From positions 1 to 34,415 of the forward strand of contig UREG01000012.1 in the NCBI GenBank assembly GCA_900546795.1: 34,415 bases of DNA. Reading direction: 5' to 3'. Position numbers and translations under genes: made by a program. The DNA is from an uncultured Veillonellaceae bacterium. Lineage in GTDB: Bacteria > Bacillota > Negativicutes > Veillonellales > Megasphaeraceae. Shown in pieces: positions 24,218 to 31,942 of this stretch. Under the pieces are notes generated by a model that worked only from the letters and a program-made list of their open reading frames with translations, made no database searches and was not told where the DNA came from. Position 1 is the stretch's first letter. Each line of letters opens with the position of its first letter.

Positions 24218-27142
24218 ATGGATTTGAAAATAAATGACTGCTGCCATGGCTTCACGATTCTTAAAAGTCAATGGATAGAAGAAATACACTGCCATAGCTA
24301 TGAAATGATACACAAGAAATCTGGGGCGAAACTCCTGTATATGAAAACTGATGACGATAACAAAGTGTTTTCTATTACGTTTCGGACGCCGCCGCCAAAT
24401 AGTACTGGCGTGCCGCATATTTTAGAGCATTCGGTACTTTGCGGCTCGCGTAAATTTCCGCTGAAAGAGCCGTTTGTTGAATTGGTAAAAGGATCCTTGA
24501 ATACCTTTTTGAATGCGATGACTTTTCCAGATAAAACAATGTATCCGATTGCGAGCCGAAATAATAAAGACTTTCGGAATTTGATGGATGTATATTTGGA
24601 CGCAGTATTTTTTCCTAATATGGTAACGGACAAGGGCATTCTTATGCAGGAAGGCTGGCACTACGAATTAGAATCGCCGGAAGCGCCGCTGACGTATAAA
24701 GGGGTTGTATATAATGAAATGAAAGGCGTGTATTCATCGGCAGATGCTATATTGGAAGCAAGCATGATGAAGACACTATTTCCGCATACGGCTTATGGGG
24801 TAGATTCCGGCGGCGATCCGACACATATTCCGGAACTTACTTTTGAGCAGTTTGTTGATTTTTATAAAATGTACTATCATCCGAGCAACAGCTATATATA
24901 TCTGTATGGGAATATGGATATAGAAGATACTCTGCGGTTTATTGATGAAGAATATTTGAGTCATTTTGAAAAAATGGAGATTGACTCCGAAATCGCAGCA
25001 GAGCCAGCATTTGCAGAACCTGTAAAGACGACGGTTCCTTATGGGATTTCTTCTGAAGAATCTGAGCAGGGAAAAACGCTGCATAACTTAGCGTATGTCA
25101 TCAATGATGGATTAGATCCAGTAGTGGCGCTTGGCTTTGAAGTGCTGAACTATGCATTGCTGGGAACTGCTTCTTCACCGCTTCGCCGGGCGGTTATAGA
25201 CGCAGGGCTCGGCAAAGATGTGAACGGAGCGTATCAGACAGGCCTGCTTCAGCCGGTATGGTCGATTACAGTAAATGGTGCAGAGTCAGATACACAGGGA
25301 GAACTTTGTGAACTGATAAAAAAAGAATTAATCCGGTTGGTGGAACGGGGGATTGACCGGCAGGTCGTCGAAGGTGCACTGAATCGAATTGAATTTATTC
25401 TGCGGGAAAATGACTTTGCAGGGCGTCCTAAAGGGTTGATGTATAATGTAACTTGCCTGGAAACCTGGCTTTATGGAAAAGACCCTATCAGCAATCTTTC
25501 CTATGAACCGGCTATCAAAAAGATCCGTCAGAATATAGAACAGGGATTTTTTGAAATGCTGATCGAAAAATATATTTTAGGCAACTCACATTGGGCGGCA
25601 GTTTCGGCAATTCCGCAAAAAGGGGTGTTAGAAGCTAAGGAAGCGGAAACAGCAGAAGCGCTGGCTGCGTATAAAGCAACGCTTCTGCCGGAGGAAATAG
25701 AAGAATTGGTTCGGCAGACAAAAGCCTTAAAGGACCGTCAGGCCGCTCCGGACAGCGAAGAAGCTTTGGCAACGATACCTCTTTTGCGCAAAGACGATTT
25801 GAAAAGAGAGATAGAAACAATCTCTATGCATACAGAAAAGTACAAGGAAGTATTGCTGCATCATGTGCCGGAATTTTCAAACGGCGTAGTGTATATGAAC
25901 ACGTATTTTGATTTGAAATGCCTTGATAAAGAGGAAATCCTTTATGCGTTTCTGTTGGGGGATATATTAGGCGACATGGATACGGAAAACTTTTCCTATC
26001 ATGATTTGACGAATTTTATTAATCTGCATACCGGCGGATTTAAATCGAGTGTAACCTCGTTTTCTTATCAAGAGGATACGGCGGCGTATACTCCTGTATT
26101 TCAAATTAAAGCGAAAGTATTGCGCAGCAATATTACTAAGATGCTGCAAATCTTCCGGGAATTAACGACTGGTGCAATATTCTCTGACATAAAGCGTTTG
26201 ACTGAGTTATTGGAAGAGCTGAAAGCGCAATGGGATGTAGACGTATTCCGAAAAGGGCAGGATATTGTATCTCGCCGGTTATTGGCCTATTTCTCGCCGG
26301 CCGGCGCGTTTATGGAACAGGGTGAGCTGAGTTTTTATGAATTTATAGCGCAGCAAAATCGTGATTTAAAAACCAATGTGCCGAAAGTTGCGGAGAAGCT
26401 GGCACAAGTTGCCGCTAAAATTTTTACTAAAGCAAATTTGCAGATTCAGGTCATTGCAGAGGATGAAGATAAACGGGTGCTGGCAGGAGAGCTGGATCAA
26501 TGGCTGTCTATTATGCCAATGGGAGTGAAAGGTACGTCTCTGTTTGCTTTTGATGCAGACGAAAGAAATGAAGGAATCATGACCAGTGGGAAAGTACAGT
26601 ATGTTGCTGCTGGCGGGAATTTCTGCAAATATGGATATTCATATACGGGAAGCTATGCCGTTTTAGATACCATCATGCGCTATGATTATCTTTGGACTAA
26701 AATTAGGGTGCAGGGCGGTGCGTACGGCGCATTTTCTACTTTTACCCGCAATGGAAATATTCTGTTTTGCTCGTATCGAGATCCTAATGTTGCAGAAACA
26801 TTCGATGTGTATCGGAAACTGGCCGATTATGTAGAGAACTTTACGGTATCGGAACGGGAAATGACGAAGTATTTGATTGGTACAATGAGCCGGCTGGATA
26901 TGCCGCTGACAGCATGGATGAAAGGCGATAAGGCTATGGCGATGTATTTTGGCGGTATTACGAACGAACAACTGCAAAAAGAGCGGGATCAGGTGCTGCA
27001 GACTACGGCGGAAGATATTCGTGCATTGGCTCCAGCTATTCGCGCCGCCTTATCGGATAATTTTGTCTGCGCAATGGGCAATGAGCAAAAGCTTAAAGAA
27101 AATAATACATGTTTCGGCATGTTGATTTCTTTGCCGCAATAA
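24218..27142 (+). CDS. M16C-family zinc metalloprotease (PreP/Cym1-like)
   Basis: This 974-aa enzyme belongs to the inverzincin M16C subfamily, relatives of mitochondrial presequence protease and falcilysin. The inverted zinc motif HxxEH is in VPHILEHSVLCGSRKFPLKEPF (His67, Glu70, His71), and the third ligand is Glu167 in VVYNEMKGVYSS. The substrate-binding C-terminal half has KIRVQGGAYGAFSTF. A helical linker (about 490-560) joins the halves into a clam-shell that degrades peptides. There is no signal peptide, so it should act in the cytosol on peptides. ATG 24218 follows GAGGG by 5 nt; ATG 24206 lies before that site. Length matches the family (about 970 aa). Confidence 0.92.
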   Translation: MDLKINDCCHGFTILKSQWIEEIHCHSYEMIHKKSGAKLLYMKTDDDNKVFSITFRTPPPNSTGVPHILEHSVLCGSRKFPLKEPFVELVKGSLNTFLNAMTFPDKTMYPIASRNNKDFRNLMDVYLDAVFFPNMVTDKGILMQEGWHYELESPEAPLTYKGVVYNEMKGVYSSADAILEASMMKTLFPHTAYGVDSGGDPTHIPELTFEQFVDFYKMYYHPSNSYIYLYGNMDIEDTLRFIDEEYLSHFEKMEIDSEIAAEPAFAEPVKTTVPYGISSEESEQGKTLHNLAYVINDGLDPVVALGFEVLNYALLGTASSPLRRAVIDAGLGKDVNGAYQTGLLQPVWSITVNGAESDTQGELCELIKKELIRLVERGIDRQVVEGALNRIEFILRENDFAGRPKGLMYNVTCLETWLYGKDPISNLSYEPAIKKIRQNIEQGFFEMLIEKYILGNSHWAAVSAIPQKGVLEAKEAETAEALAAYKATLLPEEIEELVRQTKALKDRQAAPDSEEALATIPLLRKDDLKREIETISMHTEKYKEVLLHHVPEFSNGVVYMNTYFDLKCLDKEEILYAFLLGDILGDMDTENFSYHDLTNFINLHTGGFKSSVTSFSYQEDTAAYTPVFQIKAKVLRSNITKMLQIFRELTTGAIFSDIKRLTELLEELKAQWDVDVFRKGQDIVSRRLLAYFSPAGAFMEQGELSFYEFIAQQNRDLKTNVPKVAEKLAQVAAKIFTKANLQIQVIAEDEDKRVLAGELDQWLSIMPMGVKGTSLFAFDADERNEGIMTSGKVQYVAAGGNFCKYGYSYTGSYAVLDTIMRYDYLWTKIRVQGGAYGAFSTFTRNGNILFCSYRDPNVAETFDVYRKLADYVENFTVSEREMTKYLIGTMSRLDMPLTAWMKGDKAMAMYFGGITNEQLQKERDQVLQTTAEDIRALAPAIRAALSDNFVCAMGNEQKLKENNTCFGMLISLPQ

Positions 27143-27143
27143 A

Positions 27144-28076
27144 ATGATACGGGGAAGATTTGCTCCGAGTCCGACGGGGTATATGCATATTGGAAATATA
27201 TGGAGCGCCTTGGGCAGCTGGCTGTTTGCAAAGCAAGCAGGAGGAGAATGGATACTCCGGATTGAAGATATTGACCGGCAGCGGTCGAAGGCAGAATATG
27301 CAGTGGGGATACAGGAAGATTTGCGGTGGCTAGGATTTTCTTGGGATGGATTGTATATACAAAGCGAGCGTATAGAAAGATATGAGGCGGCGTTGGAGCT
27401 TCTAAAAGAAAAAGACCTGTTATATCCTTGCTATTGTTCGCGGGCCAGACTGCATCAAGTCGCATCCGCTCCGCACATAGGCGAAGCAGTCTCCATTTAT
27501 GACCGGCATTGTTTTTATCATCGGGAAGAAGCTGCACTGCATAATACGAAATGTCCTTCGCTGCGGGTTCATGTGCCGAATAAAAGTATTGCATTTACGG
27601 ATCGTATATGGGGAAAGATAGAAGGAAACTTAGAATCCATATGCGGGGATTTTATTGTGAAACGAAGCGATGGAATGTATGCGTACCAATTAGCGGTTTC
27701 TGTAGACGATGGAGAAAACGGTGTGACTCAAGTGGTACGGGGAGCCGATCTTTTATCTTCTACAGAACAGCAGATATGGCTTCTGGAGAAATTCGGATAT
27801 CCAGCACCGGAATACATTCATTTGCCATTATGGGTTGATGAGACAGGAAACCGGCTGTCTAAACGGCAAAGCGGCATAACGGTAAGAGAATTGAAAAGCC
27901 GCGGACTTAAGGCGGAAGAGATATTGGGTATGATCGCTTGGAGCAGCCGTTTAATTGATAAATACAACCCGCTGTCTTTGGCAGAATTGACTAAAGAAGC
28001 TGATATAAAAAAAATAACAAAAGAACCGTTGGTATGGGATAATAAAATATTGACAACTTTAGATAAAAGAATATAA
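27144..28076 (+). CDS. gluQ: GluQ-RS, tRNA(Asp) glutamyl-queuosine synthetase
   Basis: GluQ-RS is a paralogue of the glutamyl-tRNA synthetase catalytic core that attaches glutamate to queuosine at position 34 of tRNAAsp. The 310-aa protein has the HIGH-like SPTGYMHIGN, LRIEDIDRQR and the zinc site Cys96-x-Cys98 in YPCYCSR, completed by Tyr119 and Cys123 in YDRHC. VRGADLL and a KMSKS-like NRLSKRQSG (238-242 core) follow. The anticodon-binding domain of GluRS is absent, as expected. It starts 1 nt after the peptidase stop and has almost no ribosome site, so it probably depends on coupling to that gene. Confidence 0.92.
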   Translation: MIRGRFAPSPTGYMHIGNIWSALGSWLFAKQAGGEWILRIEDIDRQRSKAEYAVGIQEDLRWLGFSWDGLYIQSERIERYEAALELLKEKDLLYPCYCSRARLHQVASAPHIGEAVSIYDRHCFYHREEAALHNTKCPSLRVHVPNKSIAFTDRIWGKIEGNLESICGDFIVKRSDGMYAYQLAVSVDDGENGVTQVVRGADLLSSTEQQIWLLEKFGYPAPEYIHLPLWVDETGNRLSKRQSGITVRELKSRGLKAEEILGMIAWSSRLIDKYNPLSLAELTKEADIKKITKEPLVWDNKILTTLDKRI

Positions 28077-28100
28077 TAAAAGGTGTAGATGGAGGTAAAG

Positions 28101-28487
28101 ATGGAGAGAAAAGAAGCTTTGACTAAGCAAGTTTGGGCAGTTATTGGCGCACATCAGAAAAAAGATCGGTTTGGATATAAAATATTTAAGGCGCTTCAAA
28201 AAGCTGGTAAGATTGTATACGCTGTTAATCCAGGCTTAGCAGAGATTGATGGAGAGCCATGTTATGCGTCGGTAAAAGATATTCCCGAGAAAGTAGATGT
28301 GGCAAACTTTGTGGTGCCGGCGAAGGTTGGCATAAAAGCGGCCGCTGAGTGTGCTGAGGTGGGAATATCTGCGGTATGGCTTCAGCCGGGCGCCGATAAA
28401 CCGGAGGTTGTAACGGCAGCAAAAGATGCCGGTTTGGATGTTATTTGTGACTGTGTTTTGGTGCAGCTGCGTGCATCACATAATTGA
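28101..28487 (+). CDS. CoA-binding Rossmann-fold protein (YccU-like)
   Basis: This 128-aa protein is a single CoA-binding domain like the N-terminal part of succinyl-CoA synthetase alpha subunit (COG1832 type). It shows VWAVIGAHQKKDRFGYKIFKALQ for the first strand-loop-helix, VYAVNPGLAEIDGEPCYASVKDIP, VANFVVPAKVG, and VWLQPGADKPE. Its precise role is unknown. I chose ATG 28101 because GGAGG (28091-28095) lies 5 nt before it; ATG 28089 would place that site inside the gene. It is 24 nt after gluQ and 14 nt before the thioredoxin gene, so the three are probably one transcript. Confidence 0.85.
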   Translation: MERKEALTKQVWAVIGAHQKKDRFGYKIFKALQKAGKIVYAVNPGLAEIDGEPCYASVKDIPEKVDVANFVVPAKVGIKAAAECAEVGISAVWLQPGADKPEVVTAAKDAGLDVICDCVLVQLRASHN

Positions 28488-28501
28488 TAGGAGGAATAAT
28501 G

Positions 28502-28819
28502 ATGATAAAATCGTTGCGAGCAAATGAGTTTGAAGAAAAGGTTTTAAAAAGTGAGAAAGTAACAGTGGTAGATTTTTGGGCGCCGTGGTGTGGGTATTGC
28601 GTGCGGATGGAACCTATTTTTGAAGAGATTGTGGCAGAACTGGGGGACCGCATTGAAGCATATAAAGTGAATACCGATGAAGAAACGACCTTGGCACGGG
28701 AGTGTTCTATTGAAGTTTTGCCTACATTTGCTGTTTTTAAAGGCGGCGTTATTGTCGCTCGGCCGATTGGCGGCATGAAGAAAGAAGAGTTAAAAAGTAT
28801 AATTGAATCGTATCTGTAA
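28502..28819 (+). CDS. Thioredoxin with WCGYC active site
   Basis: This 105-aa single-domain thioredoxin has TVVDFWAPWCGYCVRMEP (Cys30 and Cys33), the YKVNTDEE segment, and the cis-proline loop VLPTFAVFKGG. Typical thioredoxins have WCGPC; here Tyr replaces Pro, which usually shifts redox potential. AGGAGG (28489-28494) lies 7 nt before ATG 28502 and 4 nt before ATG 28499; I prefer 28502. No signal peptide, so it acts in the cytosol. A terminator follows downstream. Confidence 0.9.
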   Translation: MIKSLRANEFEEKVLKSEKVTVVDFWAPWCGYCVRMEPIFEEIVAELGDRIEAYKVNTDEETTLARECSIEVLPTFAVFKGGVIVARPIGGMKKEELKSIIESYL

Positions 28820-28869
28820 GAAGGCTTTCGCATTCGTATAACCGAGCGCGTAAACAGCAAATATATTGG

Positions 28870-28916
28870 AAGCACCTGACTGTTTTCTGACCTCAGATTC
28901 AGAAGGGTGCTTTTTT
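28870..28916 (+). terminator. Probable terminator between the thioredoxin gene and yraN
   Basis: AAGCACC (28870-28876) pairs with GGTGCTT (28906-28912), and TTTTTT (28911-28916) follows. The 29-nt loop is long for an intrinsic terminator but contains CTGA/TCAG pairs that could fold inside it. The 50 nt between the thioredoxin stop and this element show nothing I can name. Confidence 0.6.
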
Positions 28917-28948
28917 ACATATTAAGAAATGGGAAGAGCTGGGGGAAC

Positions 28949-29305
28949 ATGGAAAAAAAGAAAATCGGGCAGCAAGGCGAAGAGGAAGCTGCGTTATTTT
29001 TGAAAAGGAACGGATATGAAATTTTAGATCGGAATGTATTTTTCCGCTTTGCTGAATTGGATATTGTGGCTAAAAAAGATAAAACTTTAGTTTTTGTGGA
29101 AGTAAAGACGCGGCAGTCTTTGCAATATGGTTTGCCCAGAGAAGCTGTAACAAAGACAAAGTGCCGGCATATTCGAAATGCCGCAGAAGCATATTTAGCT
29201 AAAACGGGTGCGTGGAATACTTGCTGCCGTTTTGATGTTATTGAAGTGTGGAAAACAAAAGCGAAATGGCATATTCATCATATAAAGAACGCGTTTGACG
29301 AATAG
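28949..29305 (+). CDS. yraN: YraN/UPF0102-family nuclease-fold protein
   Basis: This 118-aa protein has the UPF0102 pattern: KIGQQGEEEAALFLKRNGYEILDRN, then FAELDIVAKKDKTLVFVEVKTRQS. That carries the restriction-endonuclease-like E-x-D-x(n)-E-x-K core, followed by REAVTKTKCRHIRNAAEAYL. The fold suggests DNA binding or cleavage; function remains uncertain. I chose ATG 28949 with GGGGGA just upstream. An in-frame ATG at 28907 lies inside the preceding terminator. It lies directly before comM, the usual Firmicutes arrangement. Confidence 0.9.
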   Translation: MEKKKIGQQGEEEAALFLKRNGYEILDRNVFFRFAELDIVAKKDKTLVFVEVKTRQSLQYGLPREAVTKTKCRHIRNAAEAYLAKTGAWNTCCRFDVIEVWKTKAKWHIHHIKNAFDE

Positions 29306-29322
29306 GAAAAGAGGCGAATGCA

Positions 29323-30840
29323 GTGTTTGCACAAACATATGGCGCGGTGACGTATGGGCTGCAGGGACATCGTATCAGTGTAGAAGTAGATATCGCGAAC
29401 GGTCTTCCTGGATTTGAGATTGTAGGATTGGCAGCGGCCGCTGTTCGGGAATCAAAGGAACGAGTGAGGGCTGCCATTAAAAATTCTGGTTATGAGTTTC
29501 CTTTGCGGAGAATCACAATTAATTTAGCGCCGGCAGATCTGAAAAAAGACAGTGCAGGACTGGATCTTCCTATTGCGCTGGGAATTTTAACTGCCAGCGG
29601 GCAGATTCCGGAGGAAGCGGTGCATCATGCATTGTGTGTCGGGGAACTTTCGCTGGAAGGAAAAGTAAGAGGCGTTTCTGGCGTGCTGTCAATGGTAGCT
29701 GATGCTACAGGGCAGGATCTGACAGAACTGCTGATTGCAGAAGAGAACAAAGCAGAAGCGCTTTTATATGGAAAAGGAAATGTATATGGAATACGAGATT
29801 TGAGGCAGGCAGTACGGCATTTATTAAAAGAAGAATTGTTGATGCCTGAAGTGTATGAAAAAGGAGAAGAGGCGTTTACAGAGTACACAGAGGATTTTAG
29901 TGAAGTGCAAGGGCAGCTCCTGGCAAAGCGTGCTTTGGAGATTGCGGCTGCCGGCGGACATAATGTATTGATGGTAGGACCGCCTGGTTCAGGGAAAACG
30001 ATGCTGGCGCGAAGGATTAATACGATTCTTCCGCCGATGACAAGAGAAGAAGCGTTGGAGGTTACGAAAATATACAGTGTGGCCGGTTTATACAGCGGCG
30101 CGGGGATTGCCGGCGCGAGGCCGTTTAGAAGTCCGCATCATACGATATCTTCCGCTGGATTAATAGGAGGCGGTACGATCCCAAAACCAGGAGAAGTCAC
30201 GCTAAGTCACCATGGCGTATTGTTTTTAGATGAACTGCCAGAATTTCCGCGGGCTGTTTTAGAAGTATTGCGGCAGCCTTTAGAAGATGGATGTGTACAT
30301 ATTTCGCGGGTAAACGCTTCATTAGATTATCCCAGCGCATTTGTTATGATCGCTGCGATGAATCCTTGTCCATGCGGATTTTTAAACGACGGGCACAAGG
30401 AGTGTACCTGTTCAATTGGCGAGATTCGACGCTATACGAGAAAAATTTCGGGGCCGTTATTAGATCGGATAGACCTTCATGTACAGGTTTTGCGTCCGGA
30501 ATATCATGAATTGACTGCCGCAATTCCTGCTGAATCTTCCGCGGAGATCCGAAAGAGAGTTATTGCTGCACGCCGAAAACAAGAAGCGAGGCTGGCGCCT
30601 TATGGGATATCGTGTAATGGCCAAATGAAACATAAACAACTGAAAGAAACGTGCCCAATCACGAAAGAAGGCGAGAAAATTCTGGCACAGGTATTTGAGT
30701 CTTTGCAATTAAGTGCTCGGTCCTATGACCGTCTGATCAAAGTAGCCAGAACGATAGCAGATTTGGCCAACGCAGATACTATTGAGGCGGTCCATGTAGC
30801 AGAGACGGTAAGTTTTAGAAATTCTTTGCCGCAGTGGTAG
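29323..30840 (+). CDS. comM: ComM/YifB, Mg-chelatase-like AAA+ ATPase
   Basis: ComM is a hexameric helicase that promotes branch migration during natural transformation. The 505-aa protein has an N-terminal Lon-like domain (GLPGFEIVGLAAAAVRESKERVRAAI, NLAPADLKKDSAGLDLPIALGIL). The AAA+ domain follows with Walker A GPPGSGKT (219-226), FRSPHHTISSAGLIGGG and Walker B VLFLDELPEF. Next is a Cys-containing MNPCPCGFLNDGHKECTC segment typical of YifB, and the C-terminal SARSYDRLIKVARTIADL. It starts at GTG 29323, with GAGG 8 nt upstream. It is followed by dprA, a second transformation gene. Confidence 0.94.
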   Translation: MFAQTYGAVTYGLQGHRISVEVDIANGLPGFEIVGLAAAAVRESKERVRAAIKNSGYEFPLRRITINLAPADLKKDSAGLDLPIALGILTASGQIPEEAVHHALCVGELSLEGKVRGVSGVLSMVADATGQDLTELLIAEENKAEALLYGKGNVYGIRDLRQAVRHLLKEELLMPEVYEKGEEAFTEYTEDFSEVQGQLLAKRALEIAAAGGHNVLMVGPPGSGKTMLARRINTILPPMTREEALEVTKIYSVAGLYSGAGIAGARPFRSPHHTISSAGLIGGGTIPKPGEVTLSHHGVLFLDELPEFPRAVLEVLRQPLEDGCVHISRVNASLDYPSAFVMIAAMNPCPCGFLNDGHKECTCSIGEIRRYTRKISGPLLDRIDLHVQVLRPEYHELTAAIPAESSAEIRKRVIAARRKQEARLAPYGISCNGQMKHKQLKETCPITKEGEKILAQVFESLQLSARSYDRLIKVARTIADLANADTIEAVHVAETVSFRNSLPQW

Positions 30841-30848
30841 GAGGAAAT

Positions 30849-31937
30849 ATGCTTGAGAAAAGTTATATTTTAGCGATGCAGATGATTCCGGATATTGGCG
30901 GGATAACAATCCGTGCGTTGGAATCCAGGTTTGGCAGTGCGGAAGCTGTTTGGAAGGCAAAGAGAGAAACGTTGGAAGCGGCCGGAATTATAAAAGGAAA
31001 GAAACTGGAACAGTTTTGTCATTTTCGCAAGACAATAGAGCCATTAAAGGAAGCCGAAGCACTGGCAAAGAAAGGGATCTCTTATATATGCTGGAAAGAA
31101 GGAGCGTTTCCGGTGCAGTTGTTAGAGATATATAATCCGCCGGCAGGGTTGTTTTATACAGGGACACTTCCAGTCTGGGATCGGGGCATTGCCGTGGTTG
31201 GCGCTAGAAAAGCCAGTGTGTATGGAAAAAATGCCTGCCGGTATATTGTGCAGGAATTGACTAAAAGCAACGCAGTCATTATAAGCGGCGGCGCACTGGG
31301 AATCGATGCGGCAGCGCATCAAGCTGCGGTAGAAGCCGGAGGAATCAGCGCTGCCGTTATGGGATGCGGTTTAGATATTACTTATCCTAGAGGCCATGCA
31401 TCGTTATTTGCAAAAATTCGGGAAAATGGCGCTCTTATTTCTGAATATCCATTAGGAATGCCGCCGAAAGCAGGAAATTTTCCTGCTAGGAATCGGATTA
31501 TCAGCGGGTTGGCAAGAGGGGTCTTGGTAGTAGAGGCAGCAATGAAAAGCGGGTCATTGATTACAGCGGAGTTGGCGTTAGAAGAGGGACGAGATGTCTT
31601 TGCTGTTCCTGGCGGAATTTTTTCGGAGCAAAGTCAGGGAACAAATCATTTGATTCAGCAAGGCGCTTGTCTTGTCACCTCGGCAAATGATATAGTAAAG
31701 GAGTACGGCTGGAACATGGAAAATAAGAAAAAACAAGTTCAGTCTGCTTATACGTTGGAGGAGTATGCCGTGCTGGAATGCCTGGCGCCAGATCAGGCTG
31801 TTGCTGCTGAAAAAATTGTTGATGCAACCAAGCTGCCTTTAGATAGAGTATCGATGATTCTTTTGAAGCTGGAATTGGAAAAACAGATAGAACGGATTGG
31901 AGCACAGCAATATGTGCGTTCTATGAGGAGTGTGTAA
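30849..31937 (+). CDS. dprA: DprA, DNA-processing protein
   Basis: DprA binds incoming single-stranded DNA during transformation and loads RecA. The 362-aa protein has an N-terminal helix-hairpin-helix region (MIPDIGGITIRALE and following) and the Rossmann-like core with VVGARKASVYG (118-120 for GAR). SGGALGIDAAAH (146-157), AVMGCGLDITYPR, FPARNRIISGLARGVLVVEA and a QGTNHLIQQGA motif follow. A C-terminal winged-helix-like domain occupies about 295-360. ATG 30849 follows GGAGG, which overlaps the comM stop. Length matches the family. Confidence 0.95.
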   Translation: MLEKSYILAMQMIPDIGGITIRALESRFGSAEAVWKAKRETLEAAGIIKGKKLEQFCHFRKTIEPLKEAEALAKKGISYICWKEGAFPVQLLEIYNPPAGLFYTGTLPVWDRGIAVVGARKASVYGKNACRYIVQELTKSNAVIISGGALGIDAAAHQAAVEAGGISAAVMGCGLDITYPRGHASLFAKIRENGALISEYPLGMPPKAGNFPARNRIISGLARGVLVVEAAMKSGSLITAELALEEGRDVFAVPGGIFSEQSQGTNHLIQQGACLVTSANDIVKEYGWNMENKKKQVQSAYTLEEYAVLECLAPDQAVAAEKIVDATKLPLDRVSMILLKLELEKQIERIGAQQYVRSMRSV

Positions 31938-31942
31938 AACTA

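Noticed and set aside
26989..27594. 201-codon minus-strand frame
   Set aside because: It lies opposite the end of the M16C peptidase and the start of gluQ, both clearly real, and shows no recognisable domain.
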